Positions 8,549 through 17,466 of a stretch of 59,955 bases of DNA are shown one piece after another (the stretch's first letter is position 1; every line of letters starts with the position of its first letter). The position numbers and the translations under genes were made by a program. Source of the stretch: an uncultured Pelagibacteraceae bacterium (GTDB lineage Bacteria > Pseudomonadota > Alphaproteobacteria > Pelagibacterales > Pelagibacteraceae); contig CACLKR010000007.1 of NCBI GenBank assembly GCA_902607625.1, forward strand, positions 1 to 59,955, in the 5' to 3' direction. The notes below the pieces were generated by a model that saw only the letters and a list, made by a program, of their open reading frames with translations, ran no database searches and had not been told where the DNA came from.

Positions 8549-10432
8549 AATATTATTTTTTTTTAGCTCTTCTTTAATTTCGTCTAAAATAGCAGGATCA
8601 TCAATAGTAGCTGGCATTTTATAAGGTTCATTATCGGCTATTTTTCTAACCGTTCCTCTTAATATTTTACCTGATCTTGTTTTAGGTAGTCTTTTTATAA
8701 CAATTGCAGTTTTAAAAGCTGCAACAGGTCCAACTTTTTCTCTGATCATTTGAACGCATTCTTTTGAAATATCTTCATGTTTTTTAGTGACACCTGCTTT
8801 AAGCGTTAATAAACCAATAGGTAATTGTCCTTTTAATTTATCTGCGATACCTAACACTGCGCATTCTGCAACATCTTTATGTTCTGCTAAAACTTCTTCC
8901 ATGGCACCCGTTGATAATCTATGGCCGGCAACATTAATAATGTCATCGGTTCGTGACATAATCCAAACGTAACCATCTTCATCAATATGTCCTGCATCAT
9001 ACGTTTGATAGTAGCCAGGATAATTGGACATATAAGTTTCTTTATATCTTTGATCAGCATTCCAAAGCGTTGGAAAAGTTCCCGGAGGAAGAGGAAGTTT
9101 AACTACCACATCACCCATTTCATTAGGCTTTGCTTCTTTACCGTCACTCTTTAAAATTTTTACATCGTAGCCCGGGACGGGTTTACATGCAGATCCGTAT
9201 TTTGTTTTTTCTAATCCTAATCCTGCACAGTTTGCACTAATAGCCCAACTCGTTTCCGTTTGCCACCAGTGATCGATCACAGGAACCTTTAATAAACCCT
9301 CTGCCCATTTTAATGTATCGGGGTCAGCTCTTTCACCTGCAAGGAATAAAGTTTCAAAAGATGATAAATCATATTTTTTAAAAAAATTTCCATTAGGATC
9401 TTCTTTTTTAATTGCACGAAATGCGGTAGGAGCGGTGAATAGTGATTTTACTTTGTGTTCTGAAATAACTCTCCAAAACACTCCAGCATCAGGAGTGCCA
9501 ACCGGTTTTCCTTCAAACAAAACCGTTGTGCATCCATGAAAGAGGGGAGCGTAAACAATATAAGAATGTCCTACGATCCATCCAATATCACTGGCTGACC
9601 ACCAAACATCATCTGGATTAATGTTATAAATATTTTTCATGGTCCATTTTAGCGCCACGATATGTCCACCAATGTCTCTGACAATTCCTTTGGGAACACC
9701 AGTGGTTCCAGAAGTATAAAGAATGTAAGCATAGTCGTTGGCATTCATTTCAACACACTCGACAGGTTTTGCATCTTTTATTGCATCGTTCCAATCAATT
9801 TCGTTTTTATCTAAATCAACTTTAAAATCTTTTCTTTGGTAAATAATGCATTTTTCTACTTTGTGTTTTGCTAGTTCAATTGCTTTTTTAAGAAGAGGTT
9901 TATATTCAATTGTTTTTCCTGGTTCATAACCACAAGAAGCAGATAAAATAATTTTTGCTTTGGAGTCATCTATTCTGCTTGCAAGCTCATTGGCAGCAAA
10001 ACCACCAAAAACAACTGAATGAACAGCGCCAATTCTTGCGCACCCGAGCATGGCAATTGCTGCTTCAGGAATCATAGGCATGTAGATTATGACTCTATCT
10101 CCTTTTTTAATGCCTTGATTTACTAGCGCTCCTGCAAAATTGGAGACCTGATCTTTTAGCTGAGCATACGTTATTTTTCTTTGTGAATTTGTTATTGGGC
10201 TATCGTAGATAATAGCTATCTTTTCGCCCTTTCCATTTTTGACATGAAGATCAACAGCATTATAGCAAGTGTTTGTAATTCCATCCTGGAACCACTTGTA
10301 GAAAGGAGGATTATCAGAATTTAGAATCTTTGTTGGTTTTTTGTACCAAAACACATCACTAGCCACTTCGGACCAAAAACCTTCGGCATTCTCTATAGAT
10401 CTCTTATAAATTTCTTGATATTTTGTCGCCAT
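8537..10432 (-). CDS. prpE: Propionyl-CoA synthetase
   Basis: An AMP-forming acyl-CoA ligase of 631 residues that activates propionate (or acetate) with ATP and CoA. The phosphate-binding loop YTSGTTGVPKGIVRD is typical of PrpE rather than Acs. The A8 hinge is in the segment after YVWIMSRTDDIINVAGHR. The C-terminal PKTRSGKILRG contains the catalytic Lys that is acetylated in relatives. No prpB, prpC or methylmalonyl genes are nearby, so the fate of propionyl-CoA is not shown here. It is divergent from the ferredoxin gene across 83 bases. Confidence 0.92.
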   Translation of the reverse strand: MATKYQEIYKRSIENAEGFWSEVASDVFWYKKPTKILNSDNPPFYKWFQDGITNTCYNAVDLHVKNGKGEKIAIIYDSPITNSQRKITYAQLKDQVSNFAGALVNQGIKKGDRVIIYMPMIPEAAIAMLGCARIGAVHSVVFGGFAANELASRIDDSKAKIILSASCGYEPGKTIEYKPLLKKAIELAKHKVEKCIIYQRKDFKVDLDKNEIDWNDAIKDAKPVECVEMNANDYAYILYTSGTTGVPKGIVRDIGGHIVALKWTMKNIYNINPDDVWWSASDIGWIVGHSYIVYAPLFHGCTTVLFEGKPVGTPDAGVFWRVISEHKVKSLFTAPTAFRAIKKEDPNGNFFKKYDLSSFETLFLAGERADPDTLKWAEGLLKVPVIDHWWQTETSWAISANCAGLGLEKTKYGSACKPVPGYDVKILKSDGKEAKPNEMGDVVVKLPLPPGTFPTLWNADQRYKETYMSNYPGYYQTYDAGHIDEDGYVWIMSRTDDIINVAGHRLSTGAMEEVLAEHKDVAECAVLGIADKLKGQLPIGLLTLKAGVTKKHEDISKECVQMIREKVGPVAAFKTAIVIKRLPKTRSGKILRGTVRKIADNEPYKMPATIDDPAILDEIKEELKKNNILKS

Positions 10433-10434
10433 AA

Positions 10435-10836
<402 letters not shown>

Positions 10837-10843
10837 TTTAATT

Positions 10844-11866
10844 ATGATTAAAACAGATGTTTTAATAATTGGTGCGGGACCAGTTGGTTTGTTTACTGTA
10901 CAACAGCTGGGTTTGATTGGACTTAAGGCAGAAGTGGTAGACAATTTAGATAAAATAGGAGGTCAATGTATAGAGCTGTATCCTGATAAACCTATTTATG
11001 ACATTCCCGCTTTACCCGAGTGCACTGGAGAAAGCTTAACAAAAAATTTATTAGAACAAATTAAACCTTTTAAAACAAATTTTCATCTAAATGAGAGAGT
11101 TCAAGAAATTTCTAAGGAAAAAAACAACTGGAAAATTAAAACAAGCAAGGATAAGATTTTTATTGCACCAAACATTATCATTGCGGGTGGCGTAGGATCT
11201 TTTGAACCTAGAAAATTTTTAATTAAAGAAGCTGAAAAATTTGAAAATAATGGAATTTATTATTCCGTTAAAGACAAAAATTATTTTAAAAATAAAAAAG
11301 TTTGCATTTTTGGAGGAGGGGACTCAGCTTTGGACTGGGCTATTGAATTATCGAAATTTGCTGAAGTAACATTGGTGCATCGACGAAATGAATTTAGAGG
11401 AGCGGAACATAGTTCTGAAACAGCAAAAAAATTTGAAAAGGAAGGTAAATTAAAAATAAAAACTCCATTTCAAATCATTTCAATTGAGGGTGAGGATAAG
11501 ATAAAAGCAATTACTATTAAAGATGAAGATGGAAAAACTGAAAAAATCACAACTGATTGTGTTCTTGGCTTTTTTGGTCTGATAATGAAATTGGGCCCAA
11601 TTGTCGAATGGGGTTTAAATTTAGAAAAAAAACATATACCTGTGAACACCGAAAATTTTCAAACAAACAAGGAAGGCATATTTGCAATTGGAGATATTTG
11701 TACATATCCAGGAAAACTTAAACTAATTTTGTCAGGATTTCACGAAGGGGCTCTTGCAGCAAGGGGATGTTTTAAATTAGCTAGACCAAATGAAAAATAT
11801 AGATTTGAATTTACCACAACTTCGAAAAGTGTGCATGAAAGATTAGGGGTTAAAAAAGTTGATTGA
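10844..11866 (+). CDS. Ferredoxin--NADP+ reductase, thioredoxin-reductase-like
   Basis: A 340-residue FAD flavoprotein. The N-terminal FAD motif is IIGAGPVGLFTVQQLGL. The NADP-binding motif is FGGGDSALDWA near 156-166, followed by VHRRNEFRGAEHS, whose arginines read the NADP phosphate. The C-terminal GDICTYPGKLKLI segment contacts FAD. The redox-active CxxC of thioredoxin reductase is missing, as expected for this FNR class. It follows the ferredoxin gene by 7 bases, and the TTG start of the glutathione transferase overlaps its end by 8 bases. Confidence 0.92.
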   Translation: MIKTDVLIIGAGPVGLFTVQQLGLIGLKAEVVDNLDKIGGQCIELYPDKPIYDIPALPECTGESLTKNLLEQIKPFKTNFHLNERVQEISKEKNNWKIKTSKDKIFIAPNIIIAGGVGSFEPRKFLIKEAEKFENNGIYYSVKDKNYFKNKKVCIFGGGDSALDWAIELSKFAEVTLVHRRNEFRGAEHSSETAKKFEKEGKLKIKTPFQIISIEGEDKIKAITIKDEDGKTEKITTDCVLGFFGLIMKLGPIVEWGLNLEKKHIPVNTENFQTNKEGIFAIGDICTYPGKLKLILSGFHEGALAARGCFKLARPNEKYRFEFTTTSKSVHERLGVKKVD

Positions 11867-12485
11867 ATTGTTTTATGCTAACACCCCCAACGGTAGAAAA
11901 ATATCTATTATGTTGGAAGAAATTCAATATCCCTATAAAGTTACTTTAGTTAATCTTAAAGATGGTGATCAGTTTAATCCTAAGTATAGAGCGATAAGTC
12001 CATTCAGTAAAATACCTGTAATAACAGATCATGAAAATAATATTAGTATATTTGAATCGGGAGCTATTTTAATTTATTTAGCTGAAAAGAGCGGAAAGTT
12101 TTATGACAAGAATAATAGGATTTCAATTAATCAGTGGCTTATGGGTCAAGTAGCTTATGTTGGTCCATTGTTAGGACAGCACCACCAGTTTCATCACTAC
12201 ACTCCCGGTAAAAGTAAATGGGCAGAAGATCGTTATTTTAAAATTGCTAAAACTATATACAAAGACTTAAATGAACGTTTAGAAAAATCAAAATTTTTAG
12301 CAGGAAATGAATATACAATTGCAGATATTGCAACTTTTCCCTGGATAGCAAGACATCCAATACATGATATTGGACTCAAAAATTTCAACCATTTGAGTCG
12401 GTGGTACAAAAATATTTCTGAAAGAGAAGCGGTAATAAAAGGTTATGATTGTCTAAAAAAAGGTGAAGAAATACCCCAGATTTAG
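11859..12485 (+). CDS. Glutathione S-transferase (Nu/YghU-YfcG-like)
   Basis: A 208-residue cytosolic GST. The thioredoxin-like N-terminus begins IELFYANTPNGRKISIMLEE, with the TPNG segment in place of a classical catalytic Tyr or Ser. The glutathione-binding FESGAILIYLAEK follows near 61-75. The all-helical C-terminal part contains NEYTIADIATFPWI, the conserved N-capping box. The NGRK form resembles YfcG/YghU-type disulfide reductases. The start is TTG at 11859, overlapping the reductase gene; I choose it because the family begins right there. It faces dksA across a single base. Confidence 0.85.
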   Translation: MIELFYANTPNGRKISIMLEEIQYPYKVTLVNLKDGDQFNPKYRAISPFSKIPVITDHENNISIFESGAILIYLAEKSGKFYDKNNRISINQWLMGQVAYVGPLLGQHHQFHHYTPGKSKWAEDRYFKIAKTIYKDLNERLEKSKFLAGNEYTIADIATFPWIARHPIHDIGLKNFNHLSRWYKNISEREAVIKGYDCLKKGEEIPQI

Positions 12486-12486
12486 C

Positions 12487-12894
12487 TTACAGATTTGCAA
12501 ATATTTTTTCATTTTTCTCATGCTTTTCTTGAGCTTCAATTGATAAGGTGGCTATAGGTCTTGCGATTAATCTCTTTAATCCTATCGCTTCACCAGTTTC
12601 TTCACAGTAACCATAAGTATCATCATTAATTTTTTTAATAGCTCTATCGATTTTTGATAAAAGTTTTATTTGTCTATTTAATGTGCGCATTTCAACTGTT
12701 TTTTCAGTTTGTGAAGATGCTTGATCTACAATGTCTGCCGAAGAAATTTCTCGGTCAATTTCATTTAGATACATGCTTTTTGCATTAGATTCTACTATTT
12801 CGCTTTTCCACTCGGTTAATCTTTTTTTGAAGTATTTTTTATGTTTTTCACACATATACTTCTCTTTTTCATTTGGGATATATATTTTCACCAT
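12487..12894 (-). CDS. dksA: DksA-family transcription regulator, single-cysteine form
   Basis: A 135-residue RNA polymerase secondary-channel protein that works with ppGpp. The coiled-coil tip motif DxxDxA is present (Asp54, Asp57, Ala59). The globular end reads YGYCEETGEAIG...RP: only Cys97 of the usual four zinc-finger cysteines remains, the second position of the first CxxC is Thr, and the distal pair is absent. This metal-free form is one I associate with alphaproteobacteria. It has its own strong promoter immediately upstream and ends one base from the GST gene. Confidence 0.9.
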   Translation of the reverse strand: MVKIYIPNEKEKYMCEKHKKYFKKRLTEWKSEIVESNAKSMYLNEIDREISSADIVDQASSQTEKTVEMRTLNRQIKLLSKIDRAIKKINDDTYGYCEETGEAIGLKRLIARPIATLSIEAQEKHEKNEKIFANL

Positions 12895-12927
12895 GATCAG
12901 TAATATTTTAATTATTTAAGGTTGCAG

Positions 12928-12955
12928 AGTATATTTACGTTTTTACGAGTGTCAA
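12928..12955 (-). promoter_or_regulatory. Sigma-70 promoter of dksA
   Basis: Reading the minus strand, TTGACA (12955-12950) is followed by 16 bases and TATACT (12933-12928). The -35 is perfect and the -10 matches five of six. The predicted start is near 12921, giving a leader of about 27 bases. It is the clearest promoter in the window. No hyphenated operator is seen around it. Confidence 0.65.
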
Positions 12956-12983
12956 GTAAGATAAATTTGTATAAATTCTAAAT

Positions 12984-14366
12984 ATGAGCATTAAAAAAAT
13001 AAACGTTAATAAAATATTAGCAATTTTTTTATTTAGCCACCTCACTATTTGGACAGTGATTCCGTCTATTTCAAATGATAATCTTCCTTTAGATGTAATA
13101 GAGGCAATAGCCTGGAGTGATGGATGGCCATTGGGATGGGAAAAACATCCACCTTTGAGCTCTTGGTTCCCTGGGCTTTTTTTTCAAATATTTGGTAATC
13201 AAGATTGGTCTTTTTATTTTCTTAGTCAGATATTTGTTGTGTTAAGCTTTATTGTTGTTTGGAAATTTTCATTAGATTTTTTCAGAAATAAAATTCATAG
13301 TTTGATTTCAGTTTTATTACTGGAAGGAATTTATTTTTATAATTTTACCACACCGGAATTTAACGTTAATGTTTGTCAATTGCCTTTTTGGGCATTATCA
13401 GTTTTATACGGGTGGAGAGGATTTAAGGATAATAAAACTATTGATTGGTTATTGTTCGGTTTATTTGCAGCTCTAGGAATTTTATCAAAGTATTTATTTA
13501 TCTACTTGCTGGTCGCAATGGATGTATTTTTTTGTTATATGATTATTAAAAAAAAAGTTAAACTGAAAAGCTTTATTTCTTTAATACCTTTTTTCTTAGT
13601 TTTATTACCTCATATAGTTTGGCTAACAGAAAATAATTATATCACACTTACCTATGGTTTAAGCAGAGCTGCTATAGGTGATCTTAATTATTTAAATCAT
13701 CTTTTTAATCCCTTGCTTTTCTTAGGAAAACAAATTGGTATTCTCGTGCCTTTTTTTATTATGCTTTTATTTGTTATAGACAAATTTAAACCAAAATTTA
13801 ATTTAGGAGATAAAAAATTATTATTTTTAATAACGATAAATTTTCTTCCCATAATTTTAATTTTTTTTACTTCATTAGTTTTGGGTGCAAAAATCAGAAC
13901 AATGTGGATGACACCCTTTTATTTATTTAGTGGAGTCCTGTTTATATATATTTTTCAAAGCAAAATTGTTTTGAGTAAAATGAAGTATTTCTTCTCAATA
14001 TTTTTAATTTTGTTTATTTTTTCCCCAGCTGCTTATTTATATGTTTCAATTACTCAAACGGATAAAAGAACAGATTATCCAGGAAAAAAAATAGCAAAAG
14101 TAGTTCAAGAAAACTGGACAAATAATTTCAAAAATAAAATTGGATTAGTGGGAGGAGACGAATGGCATGGAGGAAATTTATTTTATCATTTACAATCCAA
14201 ACCCAAATGGGACAACATTTTTGAAACAAAAAAAACAAATACACTTAAAAACAAAGAAGATGGAATTGTCATAATTGCCGATGTAGATATTTTATCAGAA
14301 ATTTGTAAAGGACTTTTTTTTAAAGTAGAAAATCAAGGTGTTTGCATGATAGGAGTTAGGAAATGA
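12984..14366 (+). CDS. Glycosyltransferase family 39 (ArnT-like) membrane protein
   Basis: A 460-residue polytopic inner-membrane protein with about ten hydrophobic segments and a short soluble C-terminus. The first periplasmic loop, just after the first helix, holds the acidic and aromatic residues expected of GT39/GT83 enzymes (LDVIEAIAWSDGWPLGWEKHPP). Such enzymes move a sugar from a polyprenyl-phosphate donor to a lipid, polysaccharide or protein. Its last four bases overlap the GT2 gene (ATGA), which probably makes the donor. Substrate and acceptor cannot be told; lipid A or surface-glycan decoration is an inference. Confidence 0.75.
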   Translation: MSIKKINVNKILAIFLFSHLTIWTVIPSISNDNLPLDVIEAIAWSDGWPLGWEKHPPLSSWFPGLFFQIFGNQDWSFYFLSQIFVVLSFIVVWKFSLDFFRNKIHSLISVLLLEGIYFYNFTTPEFNVNVCQLPFWALSVLYGWRGFKDNKTIDWLLFGLFAALGILSKYLFIYLLVAMDVFFCYMIIKKKVKLKSFISLIPFFLVLLPHIVWLTENNYITLTYGLSRAAIGDLNYLNHLFNPLLFLGKQIGILVPFFIMLLFVIDKFKPKFNLGDKKLLFLITINFLPIILIFFTSLVLGAKIRTMWMTPFYLFSGVLFIYIFQSKIVLSKMKYFFSIFLILFIFSPAAYLYVSITQTDKRTDYPGKKIAKVVQENWTNNFKNKIGLVGGDEWHGGNLFYHLQSKPKWDNIFETKKTNTLKNKEDGIVIIADVDILSEICKGLFFKVENQGVCMIGVRK

Positions 14367-15241
14367 AAAAATTTGTAATTTTAATATCCATTTATAATGA
14401 TTGGAAATCTTTATTTAAACTACTAGAAAATATTGATTTTCAAATCGTTGATTGGAATGTTGAGGTATCAATTTTAATTGTTAATGATGCTTCGACTGAA
14501 AAAAAACCAAAAGCCGAACTAAACTTAAAGAATATAAAATTAGTGCGAGTTATGAATATGAAGCAAAATAGAGGACACGCAAGGTGTAATGCTACAGGAT
14601 TAAAATTTTTAACTGAAAAAGAAAATTTTGATTATGTGATTTTGATGGATGGAGATGGAGAGGATAATCCAGAAGAACTTACTTCTTTGTTTAATAAATC
14701 TAAAGATAATCCATATAAAACAGTTACGGCAAATCGAATAAAGCGTTCAGAAGGCCCTTTTTTTAAACTACTATATGAAAGTCATAAAATTTTGACATAT
14801 GTTTTTGCTGGTAAACTTATCAAATTTGGGAATTATAGCTGTTTACCGAAAGAAGCTGCAGCTAGACTAGTTAAAGAAGCTTGTACTTGGAGTAGTTTTT
14901 CTGGCTCTGTTACAAAAATTCTTCAAGATCGGATCTCAGTGCCTTCAACTAGAGGTCAAAGATATTTTGGACCATCTCAAATGAATTTATTTAATCTTTT
15001 AATACATTCTTTTTCTATTATGGCAGTTTTTAAGACAAATGTAATAATTCGGTCGATTTTATTTTTATTTATTTATTTATTTTTTGTTTCTAACAATCTT
15101 TCTGTTATTACTTTATTTCCAGTACTGGCTGTTCTATTTTTTTTATTTTTGATTATTCTGACTTCTTTCCGTGAAAATATTGAAGAATTAAACAAATCTT
15201 TAGAAAATATTGGTAGTATTGACATTGTTAAGCGGTCTTAA
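14363..15241 (+). CDS. Family 2 glycosyltransferase, polyprenyl-phosphate sugar synthase-like
   Basis: A 292-residue GT-A enzyme. The N-terminus has LISIYNDWKSLFKLL and VNDAST; the metal-binding motif is LMDGDGEDNPEEL near 91-103, and NRIKRSEGPF follows as in dolichyl/undecaprenyl-phosphate glycosyltransferases. Two hydrophobic helices occupy residues about 225-270, anchoring it to the membrane. It is translationally coupled to the GT39 gene by an ATGA overlap, like the ArnC-ArnT type of pairing. It overlaps the 3' end of umuC by 14 bases in convergent orientation. Confidence 0.8.
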   Translation: MKKFVILISIYNDWKSLFKLLENIDFQIVDWNVEVSILIVNDASTEKKPKAELNLKNIKLVRVMNMKQNRGHARCNATGLKFLTEKENFDYVILMDGDGEDNPEELTSLFNKSKDNPYKTVTANRIKRSEGPFFKLLYESHKILTYVFAGKLIKFGNYSCLPKEAAARLVKEACTWSSFSGSVTKILQDRISVPSTRGQRYFGPSQMNLFNLLIHSFSIMAVFKTNVIIRSILFLFIYLFFVSNNLSVITLFPVLAVLFFLFLIILTSFRENIEELNKSLENIGSIDIVKRS

Positions 15242-16508
15242 CGTTAGGTAAAAAATCAAAACACGCAGTATCAATTTTAGAAGAATGTTGTTTTTTAATA
15301 TTCAATTTTTTTTTCAATCCAGCTTGAGCAATACTTAAAGCGTGACGACCATATTTAATATTGGTGTGATCAATTGCCTTCATTAATCTTGTTCTTTTTT
15401 CCTCACTATTAATTTTTGAAAATAGATTTTTTCTGTAAATATTAACATCTTTTAATCCCGAAAGTATTATTCCAGCTTTTTGATATCTGTATTCTTTTTT
15501 GTAAATACTTTTCAATGCATTTAAGGATTGTTTTACTAACTCAATACTGTCGTTAGTTCTAATTGGAAGATCAATATCTTTTGTGTTTGCATAATAATTT
15601 TTATCTTTTTGAAAAGGGCTTGTTCTTATGAAGACTGTCACTTTTTTGGCCGTTTGATTATCAATTCTGATTTTTTCTGCTGCGTTAAGGCAATGACTAG
15701 TTATAGATTCTTTTAATTCTTCTAATGTTGTAACTTTTTTTCCGAATGATCTTGATACACAACAATTTTTTCTTTTTTCTTGATAAGGTTCTAACGAGAT
15801 ACACGAAACCCCTTTTAACTCCATTGCTGTACGTGATCCAAAAACATTCGTGTTTTTTTTAATCCAACCGTTATTCATATTTTTTAGCTGGTAGGCTGTA
15901 TTGATTCCATTTTTAATATAAAATTTAGTTAATTGACGTCCTACACCCCAAACATCATTTATTTTAATTTCAGCAAGAAATTTATCTATTTGTTCTGAAT
16001 TTATTAAATCAAAGATTCCAGATTTTTCTTTTTTTGCAATATGATTTGCAGCTTTACTTAAAGTTTTTGTGGTTCCAATTCCGATACTTGTTGGTATTCC
16101 TGTCCATTTCAATACGGTTCTTCTAATTTTGTTACCATGTTCAAACAAATCTTCATCTTTAATTGAAGATAAATTTAAAAAAGCTTCATCAATTGAATAA
16201 ATTTCTATTTGAGGTGAAAATTGTTTTAAAGTTTTCATGATTCTTCTTGATATGTCACCATACAGTGAATAATTAGATGAAAAAACTTTTACGTTATTTT
16301 TTTTTATTATTTTTTCTACTTTAAAATATGGTTCTCCCATTTTAATATCTAAAATTTTTGCTTCTGTTGATCGAGAGATTACGCATCCGTCATTACTTGA
16401 TAATACGACAACTGGCTTTTTAATTATTGATGGATTAAATAATCTTTCACAAGAAACATAAAAAGAGTTGCAGTCAACTAGAGCTATCTTGTTTTTTCTA
16501 TAAAGCAT
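15228..16508 (-). CDS. umuC: Translesion DNA polymerase V catalytic subunit
   Basis: A Y-family polymerase of 426 residues, nearly the same length as E. coli UmuC. The metal-binding Asp12 is in LVDCNSFYVSCE, and YSIDEAF supplies Asp107 and Glu108. TKTLSKAANHIAKK and the helix-hairpin-helix region (NDVWGVGRQL) follow, then the little-finger domain with CVSRSFG. It would copy past damaged bases when paired with processed UmuD. The start overlaps the end of umuD by 11 bases, so the two are one operon under the LexA-like box upstream of umuD. Confidence 0.93.
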   Translation of the reverse strand: MLYRKNKIALVDCNSFYVSCERLFNPSIIKKPVVVLSSNDGCVISRSTEAKILDIKMGEPYFKVEKIIKKNNVKVFSSNYSLYGDISRRIMKTLKQFSPQIEIYSIDEAFLNLSSIKDEDLFEHGNKIRRTVLKWTGIPTSIGIGTTKTLSKAANHIAKKEKSGIFDLINSEQIDKFLAEIKINDVWGVGRQLTKFYIKNGINTAYQLKNMNNGWIKKNTNVFGSRTAMELKGVSCISLEPYQEKRKNCCVSRSFGKKVTTLEELKESITSHCLNAAEKIRIDNQTAKKVTVFIRTSPFQKDKNYYANTKDIDLPIRTNDSIELVKQSLNALKSIYKKEYRYQKAGIILSGLKDVNIYRKNLFSKINSEEKRTRLMKAIDHTNIKYGRHALSIAQAGLKKKLNIKKQHSSKIDTACFDFLPNVKTA

Positions 16509-16890
16509 GTATTGTGTAAGTTACTATACCCCAAATCAAGATTTCTGGATTTTCAGTCAAATTAATTTTATCATTTAATTTTTTTGATCCAGAAGACAAA
16601 AAAGATTGTTCTTTTTCCTTTATGAAAGTTTTTACGACTAGTTCTTCATTTATATTAGCAATTACAGTGGAAAAGTTTTTTGGATTCAAACTTCTGTCTA
16701 CCACCAAAAGATCACCATCATGAATTCCGATACTGTTCATAGATTTTCCTTGTACCCTGATAAGAAATGTAGAAGGTATATTTTTTATCAAATGAGCATT
16801 AAGATCGATGTCGTCTTCTACGTAATCTGTTGCTGGAGAAGGGAAGCCGGCTCCAACTTTGTGTAAATGAAATGGTAATAGTAATTTCAT
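16498..16890 (-). CDS. umuD: UmuD-type self-cleaving polymerase subunit (S24 peptidase)
   Basis: The 130-residue form beginning MKLLLPFHLHK is chosen because it matches UmuD at its N-terminus; a longer frame from 16938 would run through the putative promoter and operator. The cleavage site is the Ala14-Gly15 bond in GAGFPSPATDYVE, matching E. coli UmuD (CGFPSPAADYVE). Ser50 in GKSM is the nucleophile and Lys87 in VVKTF the general base, both in the expected spacing. RecA filaments should trigger self-cleavage to the active form. It overlaps umuC by 11 bases. Confidence 0.9.
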   Translation of the reverse strand: MKLLLPFHLHKVGAGFPSPATDYVEDDIDLNAHLIKNIPSTFLIRVQGKSMNSIGIHDGDLLVVDRSLNPKNFSTVIANINEELVVKTFIKEKEQSFLSSGSKKLNDKINLTENPEILIWGIVTYTIHAL

Positions 16891-16893
16891 AAT

Positions 16894-16908
16894 GTTCTTC
16901 TTTTGTTC
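16894..16908 (-). promoter_or_regulatory. Putative LexA operator of umuDC
   Basis: The plus strand reads GTTC (16894-16897), seven bases, GTTC (16905-16908), exactly the direct-repeat form GTTC-N7-GTTC described for alphaproteobacterial LexA. It ends 3 bases before the umuD start and lies just downstream of the putative -10. A repressor bound here would block transcription initiation of the operon. Confidence 0.6.
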
Positions 16909-16909
16909 T

Positions 16910-16938
16910 AATCTACAGCAAGAAAGAACAGATAGCAA
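16910..16938 (-). promoter_or_regulatory. Putative umuD promoter
   Basis: On the minus strand, TTGCTA (16938-16933), a 17-base spacer and TAGATT (16915-16910); each hexamer matches the sigma-70 consensus at four of six positions. The predicted start is near 16903, inside the LexA-like box, with a leader of only about 13 bases. Confidence 0.4.
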
Positions 16939-17089
16939 GATGTGGAAAAGCGTCTAATAAGTTGTATTTTGGGTCCAAAAAAGAATCTAAAGTGAATCAA
17001 AGCATGAACATTAAAACCAGATGTAGCTATGATGTGGATATCTATTATTGCAATATGAAAATTGTGCTAAAGAATTTAAATTAAAAAAA

Positions 17090-17458
17090 ATGAAAAAACT
17101 AACTTGTCACTGCGGTGGGGTAGAGGCTGAAGTAAAATTACCAGAAAAAGGTTTTGAAAAGCTTGTTAGATGCAACTGCTCAATTTGCAAAAGAAAAGGT
17201 TATATAATGACACCAGTTAGCCCAGAAAATTTTAAACTTATCAAAGGACAAGATCTTTTAACTCTTTATCAATATCATACAAAAGTAGCCGAGCATAATT
17301 TTTGCTCAAAGTGTGGAATTTATACTCATACAAATCCAAGAAGCAATCACGATAAAGTTTATATGATAAACGTCGGGTGTGTAGAAGGAGTTAAGCCACT
17401 TGAGTTAAAAAATATAATTGTCAGTGATGGCGAAAATCATCCTCTAGACAAAAAATAA
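17090..17458 (+). CDS. GFA/CENP-V family zinc protein
   Basis: A 122-residue protein of the glutathione-dependent formaldehyde-activating enzyme fold. Zinc-binding cysteines appear as CHCGGV at the N-terminus, RCNCSICKRKG near 30-40 and FCSKCGIYTHTNP near 75-87. The Met at 17090 is preferred to the one at 17048 because KKLTCHCGGVEAEV is the usual family start. Despite the name, most family members have no proven formaldehyde activity. It is followed by the glycerate kinase after 8 bases. The 199-base gap on its upstream side holds only the umuD promoter region. Confidence 0.85.
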   Translation: MKKLTCHCGGVEAEVKLPEKGFEKLVRCNCSICKRKGYIMTPVSPENFKLIKGQDLLTLYQYHTKVAEHNFCSKCGIYTHTNPRSNHDKVYMINVGCVEGVKPLELKNIIVSDGENHPLDKK

Positions 17459-17466
17459 TTAATTTA

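Noticed and set aside
16891-16938. Longer umuD start (16 extra codons)
   Set aside because: The extension would include the putative -10 and LexA box, and UmuD homologues begin near the chosen Met.
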